Below are positions 34,604 to 38,730 of a DNA stretch of 38,730 bases, one piece after another (the stretch's first letter is position 1; the number at the start of each line of letters is the position of its first letter). The position numbers and the translations under genes are program-made. Source of the stretch: an uncultured Prevotellaceae bacterium (GTDB lineage Bacteria > Bacteroidota > Bacteroidia > Bacteroidales > Bacteroidaceae); NCBI GenBank assembly GCA_900316685.1, contig ONDS01000023.1, forward strand, positions 1 to 38,730, in the 5' to 3' direction. The notes under the pieces were generated by a model that worked only from the letters and a program-made list of their open reading frames with translations, was not told where the DNA came from and made no database searches.

Positions 34604-35071
34604 TTACTTGAAACTAATTACGTATTTGGTGTACTTCACTTCGTCCATACGATAGGTGTGGTCCACCTCGGCGTTCACCGGGCGTTTCTTGCCTTCCACC
34701 TTCACCTTTTCCACTGTGGTGACGGTGAACTCGGGCTCGTTCACTTCCTTGAGTATTCCTTTCACCTTCTTACCTTCGGCGGTCAGCACTTCCACCTCCT
34801 TGCCGATGCAGTTCTCATATTGTCGGGCCACCTTGAAGGGCTGTCCCAGCCCGGCTGAGCCCACTTCCAGTTCATAGTCTTCCACCTCGCGGTCCAGACG
34901 TTCTTCTATAAATCGGCTCAAGGCCACACAGTCTTCAATCCACACACCGTCGGCATGGTCGATCTCCACTACGATGCGGTTGTCGGAACTAATCTCCACG
35001 TCGACGAGGAAATAATCCTGGTCGGCGAGCCACTCATTCACTAAATTTTCTACGACTTTCTTGTCTATCAT
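34604..35071 (-). CDS. rimP: ribosome maturation factor RimP
   Basis: A 155-aa protein from the ATG at 35071 (MIDKKVVENLVNEWL). An upstream in-frame start at 35164 is rejected because the promoter -7 box at 35134-35141 lies inside that extension, so it would not be transcribed in full. The RimP pattern is clear: FLVDVEISSDNRIVVEID, VEDYELEVGSAGLGQPF near 76-92. It helps mature the 30S ribosomal subunit. It is first gene of the rimP-nusA-infB-suf run. Confidence 0.93.
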   Translation of the reverse strand: MIDKKVVENLVNEWLADQDYFLVDVEISSDNRIVVEIDHADGVWIEDCVALSRFIEERLDREVEDYELEVGSAGLGQPFKVARQYENCIGKEVEVLTAEGKKVKGILKEVNEPEFTVTTVEKVKVEGKKRPVNAEVDHTYRMDEVKYTKYVISFK

Positions 35072-35133
35072 GTTTCTGTAATTATAATGAAAAAGAGGAG
35101 TTCTTGCGAACCCCTCATTCCACTGAACGGCTG

Positions 35134-35165
35134 CAAAGGTACGAATAATTTTGCATCCGTGCAAA
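35134..35165 (-). promoter_or_regulatory. promoter of the rimP-nusA-infB(-suf) operon
   Basis: On the minus strand, TTTG (35162-35165), a 20-base spacer and TACCTTTG (35134-35141) fit the consensus very well. The leader to rimP is about 55-60 bases. Confidence 0.75.
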
Positions 35166-35195
35166 CTATTTGTAAAAAAATTGACGGGACGTGGC

Positions 35196-36878
35196 CTACG
35201 GGTTATTGGTGGAAGGCGTCACTGTCAATATTCCCCTATACTTCTCGGTGTCTTGTATCAGTTGCAAGGCCTCTTTCATCACCTTGTCGGTGCGCAATCC
35301 GTTTTCGGCGGCTCCTCTCTGATAGTAATAGGCTGCCACGATGTCTGTTTCCAACAGTTTCTTGATGGTCGCCTTATGGTAGTCGAGGTCGTGCTCCAGG
35401 TTATGGGTGAGTTTCTGTTGTAGTCGGTCGAAATCGTCTTTCGTGGCATCGTAATATCCCTCGAACTTAGCCAGTTTGATCAGGTTCTCCATGTAGCGCT
35501 CCGTTTCCGGGTCGTATTTGAACCCGCTCTTGATTACCCGTTGTTTGAAATCGTTGTAGTCGGCGTCGCTCAACTCAAACTGTGCCGGTGGGGCGATGGT
35601 GGGGTGTTTGGCGATGTAGTCGATCTCGTATTTCAACATCACCTCCGTGCTGTCCATGCCCGAGGTGGCTAAGTAATAAGCGATGTTGGGCAGCGAGTCG
35701 GGCTTCACCTCGATATCGGGCTTGATGCCACCGCCGTCGCGCACCTCGCGCCCCCCCTTGGTGTAGAACACGCGGGTGAGCGAGTCGGGAATATGCTCGG
35801 TATAGCCGCCGCGCGAGTGTCGGTAGTTGATGGCTTGTATGCATCTGCCGCTGGGTATGTAGTATTTGTCGGTGGTCAGCTTGAGTGAACCGTTGTAGGG
35901 CAGTTCCACGCTCATCTGCACCAGTCCCTTGCCGTAGGTGCGCGTACCCATGATGACCGCGCGGTCGAGGTCTTGCAGCGCGCCGCTGGTTATCTCGCTG
36001 GCGCTGGCGGTCATGTCGTCGACGAGCACCACCAGGGGCATCACCGTATCGATGGGTTCCACCTTGGTGCGGTAGTCGTGGTTGGAGCGGGCCAGCTTGC
36101 CTCTGTTTGAGACGATGAGTTCACCCATGGGCACGAACATATTGACGATATCCACGGCTTCCGATTCCGAGCCGCCACCATTGCTGCGCAGGTCGAGGAT
36201 GAAGCCTCGTATACCCTGCTCCTTCATCTCGATGAAGGCTCGGCGCACCTCTTTGGCACACCCTTCGGTGAACTGTCGAAGACTGAGGTAGCCCACCCCT
36301 CCCTGTTGCACACCGTAATAGGTCACGGCGGGAGTCTGTATGGTCCGTCGGGTGATTTTCTTCTTCATGGTCTTGCCCGTCGAGGGACGCTCATATTTGA
36401 GGATGAAGCTGGTGCCGGGGTCGCCGCGCAGGTGGTCGCTCACATAGCTCACCGACTTGTCGGTCATCAGGCTGTCGTCGATGCTGATGATGATGTCGCC
36501 CTTGCGCAGTCCGGCCTCGTCGGCGGGCATACCCTCATAGGGCTCGTCTATCACCACTCTTTTCAACTCGGCATTGTAGCGTATCAATGCCCCGATGCCG
36601 GCGAACTTACCGGTATAGATCTCTTTCAACTCCTGCATGTTTTCCTCGGGGTAGTACTCCGTGTAGGGGTCGAGGCTGCGCAGCATGGCCTTGATGGCGG
36701 TGCCCACCACCTCGTTGGCATCGAGCGTGTCGACATACATCAGCTCAAGGTTTTTGTAGATGGTATTGAACACATCGAGGTTTTTCGACACATCGAAGAG
36801 ATGGTCGTTGCCGCCTTGTGCGTGGATGGGTAAGGCCATCGTGAAGAGGGTGGCCAGTAAGGTGAGGTATTTTTTCAT
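35196..36878 (-). CDS. C-terminal processing peptidase, S41 family (CtpA/Prc-like)
   Basis: A 560-aa protein with a signal peptide (MKKYLTLLATLFTMALPIHA). A helical N-terminal part (~30-85) leads into a PDZ domain (~88-170, GIGALIRYN ... GLRKGDIIISID) and the S41 protease core: LDLRSNGGG (228-236), the catalytic Ser292 in DDMTASASE, and Lys317 in TYGKGLVQ, 25 residues on as in Tsp. A long C-terminal helical extension (~430-560) follows. It probably trims or degrades proteins in the periplasm. It is upstream of rimP on the same strand but has its own -7 box, and rimP has its own promoter. Confidence 0.92.
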   Translation of the reverse strand: MKKYLTLLATLFTMALPIHAQGGNDHLFDVSKNLDVFNTIYKNLELMYVDTLDANEVVGTAIKAMLRSLDPYTEYYPEENMQELKEIYTGKFAGIGALIRYNAELKRVVIDEPYEGMPADEAGLRKGDIIISIDDSLMTDKSVSYVSDHLRGDPGTSFILKYERPSTGKTMKKKITRRTIQTPAVTYYGVQQGGVGYLSLRQFTEGCAKEVRRAFIEMKEQGIRGFILDLRSNGGGSESEAVDIVNMFVPMGELIVSNRGKLARSNHDYRTKVEPIDTVMPLVVLVDDMTASASEITSGALQDLDRAVIMGTRTYGKGLVQMSVELPYNGSLKLTTDKYYIPSGRCIQAINYRHSRGGYTEHIPDSLTRVFYTKGGREVRDGGGIKPDIEVKPDSLPNIAYYLATSGMDSTEVMLKYEIDYIAKHPTIAPPAQFELSDADYNDFKQRVIKSGFKYDPETERYMENLIKLAKFEGYYDATKDDFDRLQQKLTHNLEHDLDYHKATIKKLLETDIVAAYYYQRGAAENGLRTDKVMKEALQLIQDTEKYRGILTVTPSTNNP

Positions 36879-36928
36879 ATATGGTTATGCTCGTTGGTGA
36901 TAATTGCTCTTTCCTTGTGTTTGAGCTA

Positions 36929-36936
36929 CAAAAGTA
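36929..36936 (-). promoter_or_regulatory. probable -7 box of the S41 peptidase gene
   Basis: TACTTTTG on the minus strand, about 50 bases before the start codon. No clear TTTG was found at the expected -33 distance, so this is a weaker call. Confidence 0.45.
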
Positions 36937-37017
36937 CAAGATAATCATCGTAAATCATCCTTTTCGACGTAAAATTTTATGAATTTTCAAATAAAATCGA
37001 TTTTTTTCGCCAAAAAG

Positions 37018-37049
37018 TTTGGTGGAATGAAAAAAACACCGTACTTTTG
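37018..37049 (+). promoter_or_regulatory. promoter of the tRNA-Asn gene
   Basis: TTTG (37018-37021), a 20-base spacer and TACTTTTG (37042-37049) match the Bacteroidetes consensus. The tRNA 5' end is 28 bases downstream. Confidence 0.75.
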
Positions 37050-37077
37050 CATCCGCAATTCCGAAATGAGTTGTTCT

Positions 37078-37151
37078 GCTTCAGTAGCTCAGTTGGTTAG
37101 AGCACCTGACTGTTAATCAGGGGGTCGTTGGTTCAAGCCCATCCTGAAGCG
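37078..37151 (+). tRNA. tRNA-Asn (GTT)
   Basis: A complete cloverleaf. The acceptor stem is GCTTCAG/CTGAAGC (37078-37084 with 37144-37150), then discriminator G at 37151. The D stem is GCTC/GAGC, the anticodon stem CCTGA/TCAGG with loop CTGTTAA, giving anticodon GTT. The T stem GTTGG/CCATC has one T-T mismatch; the T loop is TTCAAGC. The CCA end is not encoded. Confidence 0.95.
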
Positions 37152-37161
37152 CTAAAGAAAG

Positions 37162-37200
37162 AGTCCTGTAGGTCAATGATTTACGGGACTTTTCTTTTTC
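37162..37200 (+). terminator. terminator of the tRNA gene
   Basis: AGTCCTGTA (37162-37170) pairs with TACGGGACT (37182-37190), 9 bp with one G-U, followed by TTTCTTTTTCTC. It closely resembles the terminator at 18609-18650. Confidence 0.82.
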
Positions 37201-37413
37201 TCACATTTCAAAATTGCACCCAATTTTATAATCCATATAGAGCTAGCACTCATTCCTTTGCAGAATTAGCACTCCAAGATTCAGCAAAGAATATTATTTG
37301 CAAACCGTTGTCAGGTTCTAACGTTGAAAGTTGAAATTGCCTTAACGATTATCTATAGTCAACCTTCTTGTTCCTGGCTTTCTTGGCAGGTTGACATTTC
37401 CCGCAATTAGTTT
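37201..37413. other. intergenic stretch without a gene beyond tRNA-Asn
   Basis: This stretch is AT-richer than the core regions. TAGCACTC occurs twice in direct orientation (37244 and 37267). An 8-bp inverted repeat, GTCAACCT (37358-37365) with AGGTTGAC (37388-37395), might be the 3' hairpin of the minus-strand gene that ends at 37414. No coding sequence recognised. Confidence 0.45.
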
Positions 37414-38067
37414 TCACCAATACAAGATGTGATAGGTAACGTTGCCGCCGTATGTTTCGGATTCCATCGATGCCTTTGCCTCAAGTAATCGACCTTTTGC
37501 ATCCTTTTTGATGACTTGATGTTTCCTAGGCAACGTAGGGGTTTCGCTGAAAAAGATGGCTAATGGAGGATATATCTCTGTGCCATCCTGTGTGAAAGCC
37601 CTTCCCTCGAGATTATACATAAAGGTCTGTTCTTTTCCGTCACTTTTGATGCGTGAGATACGCCCATTCTCATAGAATAAGGAACCTATCTGTTCCTGTT
37701 TCTGATTTTCTGTTCTATAGATGATGGTCTCATCACCCATCTGTTGGTAAGAGAACGTAGCATGAAAGAACTCTGGTATCGTTGGCTCTTCCTCGGCATA
37801 TCCCAGGCTCACCACATCGCATTGTTGCGCCCGACCATCCTTCATCAACAACGTTCCTGTATCGCCATGATCGGTAAAGACAACTGTTGTCAACTGTCCG
37901 TTGGGGTCGAAGTGATAGGTATATCCGAAGCCAGCATTAAACCCAAATGCCACACTTTTGACTCCCTCGCTGAATCCAAGCGCCTGAGCATCAGCAGGTT
38001 TGTTTTGTGCGTATGAAATACTTATTATAACAAAGAGGAAGGAGACAATAAATAGTATCTTTTTCAT
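37414..38067 (-). CDS. small secreted protein of unknown function
   Basis: A 217-aa protein with a signal peptide (MKKILFIVSFLFVIISISYAQ). The body is beta-rich with repeats of the pattern found in RHS/YD-like or MORN-like wrapping strands (YHFDPNGQLTTVVF, SLFYENGRISRIKSDG, MYNLEGRAFTQDG), hinting at repeated beta-hairpins of ~20 residues. No catalytic motif is recognised. Codon use looks less GC-rich than the housekeeping genes to its left. A -7-like box lies ~100 bases upstream (38165-38172). Function unknown. Confidence 0.72.
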   Translation of the reverse strand: MKKILFIVSFLFVIISISYAQNKPADAQALGFSEGVKSVAFGFNAGFGYTYHFDPNGQLTTVVFTDHGDTGTLLMKDGRAQQCDVVSLGYAEEEPTIPEFFHATFSYQQMGDETIIYRTENQKQEQIGSLFYENGRISRIKSDGKEQTFMYNLEGRAFTQDGTEIYPPLAIFFSETPTLPRKHQVIKKDAKGRLLEAKASMESETYGGNVTYHILYW

Positions 38068-38164
38068 AATCGTTTGTATTTAGGTTATAGGTTATTCGGC
38101 CATCTTTTTTCTCTGCCTATGATGTTATAAGTTTCCGTATTCTTATGGATATTAAATGAGAGTA

Positions 38165-38172
38165 CAAAGATA
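38165..38172 (-). promoter_or_regulatory. probable -7 box of the small secreted protein gene
   Basis: TATCTTTG on the minus strand, about 100 bases before the start at 38067. No TTG was found at the usual -33 distance. Confidence 0.4.
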
Positions 38173-38309
38173 CTAAATTTTCGTGCATTTTTTATTGAAA
38201 TCGCCAGGTATATCCCCCGAAATTCTTACCCAATTCTTGCAAGTTTTTGCAAAAATGGCAAGAAATTGTTAGTTTTAGAGGTTATGTCCCAACCTCTCAA
38301 AGCGGTCTT

Positions 38310-38730
38310 TTACATATTTTCAAGAGACAATGCTCCGACATGAATTGTCATATTGCGAAGCTCAGGTGTCTGTTCCAGAACTTTGTCAACCTTTTCACGG
38401 AAGGCATCTTCTTTGTAGCGGTAGCCTTGTTTTTTCAGCTCATAGATCCACGCCTTTTTCTCGATGATGTCAACGACTATCAGGTCGATTTCGTTATCGC
38501 CCTTCCTGTCCCACCATTTTCCGACGATATAGCGGCCCTCTTCCTGGAACTTCTTCGTGAAGTAACGCTCCATCATCAATCCGGACACATTGCTGTAGTC
38601 TCTCTCTATGATTTCGCCAAGTGACTTCAAAGCCTTATTCTCCACAAGAGCCTGATACTTGTAGAAGAAACGGAACCAGAATATAAGGAAACAGTCATTG
38701 AGCTGATACCTCACCTTCTTGCTGTTTTCC
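38310..38730 (-). CDS. ATPase with DUF234-type C-terminal domain, 3' part only
   Basis: The frame is open to the right edge of the window, so the gene is cut and this is its C-terminal ~140 residues. A GTG at 38714 is not a likely start, because the upstream codons continue the domain. The stretch SKKVRYQLNDCFLIFWFRFF, then VSGLMMERYF, fits the DUF234 region of archaeal-type AAA ATPases. WWDRKGDNEIDLIVVD with IYELKKQ further on resembles the PD-(D/E)xK nuclease fold (EID ... ELK). These proteins are common in accessory regions of Bacteroidales. The ATPase domain would lie outside the window. Confidence 0.8.
   Translation of the reverse strand, partial: ENSKKVRYQLNDCFLIFWFRFFYKYQALVENKALKSLGEIIERDYSNVSGLMMERYFTKKFQEEGRYIVGKWWDRKGDNEIDLIVVDIIEKKAWIYELKKQGYRYKEDAFREKVDKVLEQTPELRNMTIHVGALSLENM

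Noticed and set aside
37244-37274. Two TAGCACTC words resembling the CIRCE heat-shock operator.
   Set aside because: CIRCE needs TTAGCACTC and its inverted partner GAGTGCTAA 9 bases apart. Here both words are in the same orientation and no heat-shock gene is near.

Overview
The window reads as the chromosome of a Bacteroidales bacterium, most likely Prevotella or a close relative. The evidence is the repeated Bacteroidetes promoter pattern (TTTG or TTG, 19-20 bases, then TAnnTTTG), the near absence of Shine-Dalgarno sequences, the many large secreted proteins ending in a type IX secretion (T9SS)-like C-terminal sorting domain, and the linked order rimP-nusA-infB-sufB-sufC-sufD-sufS. The species assignment is inference; no rRNA is present.

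Left part (1-5270, minus strand): a small plant-polysaccharide locus. An alpha/beta-hydrolase esterase (start corrected to 5211 from its promoter) is followed, from a second promoter, by a secreted sorting-domain protein and a multidomain PL1-type pectate lyase. The borders hold tandem repeats: a 40-bp and a 32-bp array facing each other (101-410) and an eight-copy 9-bp CTATAGNNN array (4328-4398). A repeat-dense gap follows (5270-6080), with a 37-bp array, two near-perfect palindromes and a 25-bp array.

Middle part (6082-23977, plus strand): a secreted/surface protein cluster. The first operon encodes two choice-of-anchor-J adhesin-like proteins and an Omp28-like protein that lacks the usual cysteines; it ends at a strong terminator. 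Two giant paralogues follow (1321 and 1171 aa), each with its own promoter and each followed directly by a ~60-aa acidic peptide gene. The peptides share an N-terminal pattern (MKK..YI.PE.K...I....-MIG), so the duplicated unit appears to be large protein plus peptide. The second peptide gene has an unusually good Shine-Dalgarno sequence and overlaps pepD, an M20 Xaa-His dipeptidase gene.

Right part (24200-36878, minus strand): housekeeping genes. RimP, NusA and IF-2 are followed by the Fe-S assembly genes sufB, sufC, sufD and sufS, then rnhB. infB and sufB are 1 base apart, but each later gap in the suf run carries a different repeat block. An S41 C-terminal processing protease lies upstream of rimP on the same strand with its own probable promoter. 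A tRNA-Asn(GTT) gene with promoter and terminator follows. Beyond it lie an AT-richer stretch with a small secreted protein and the 3' part of a DUF234-type ATPase gene that runs off the right edge.

The most notable things are the large-protein/peptide duplicated module and the abundance and variety of intergenic repeats, including a 64-bp element present twice in opposite orientation about 11 kb apart.
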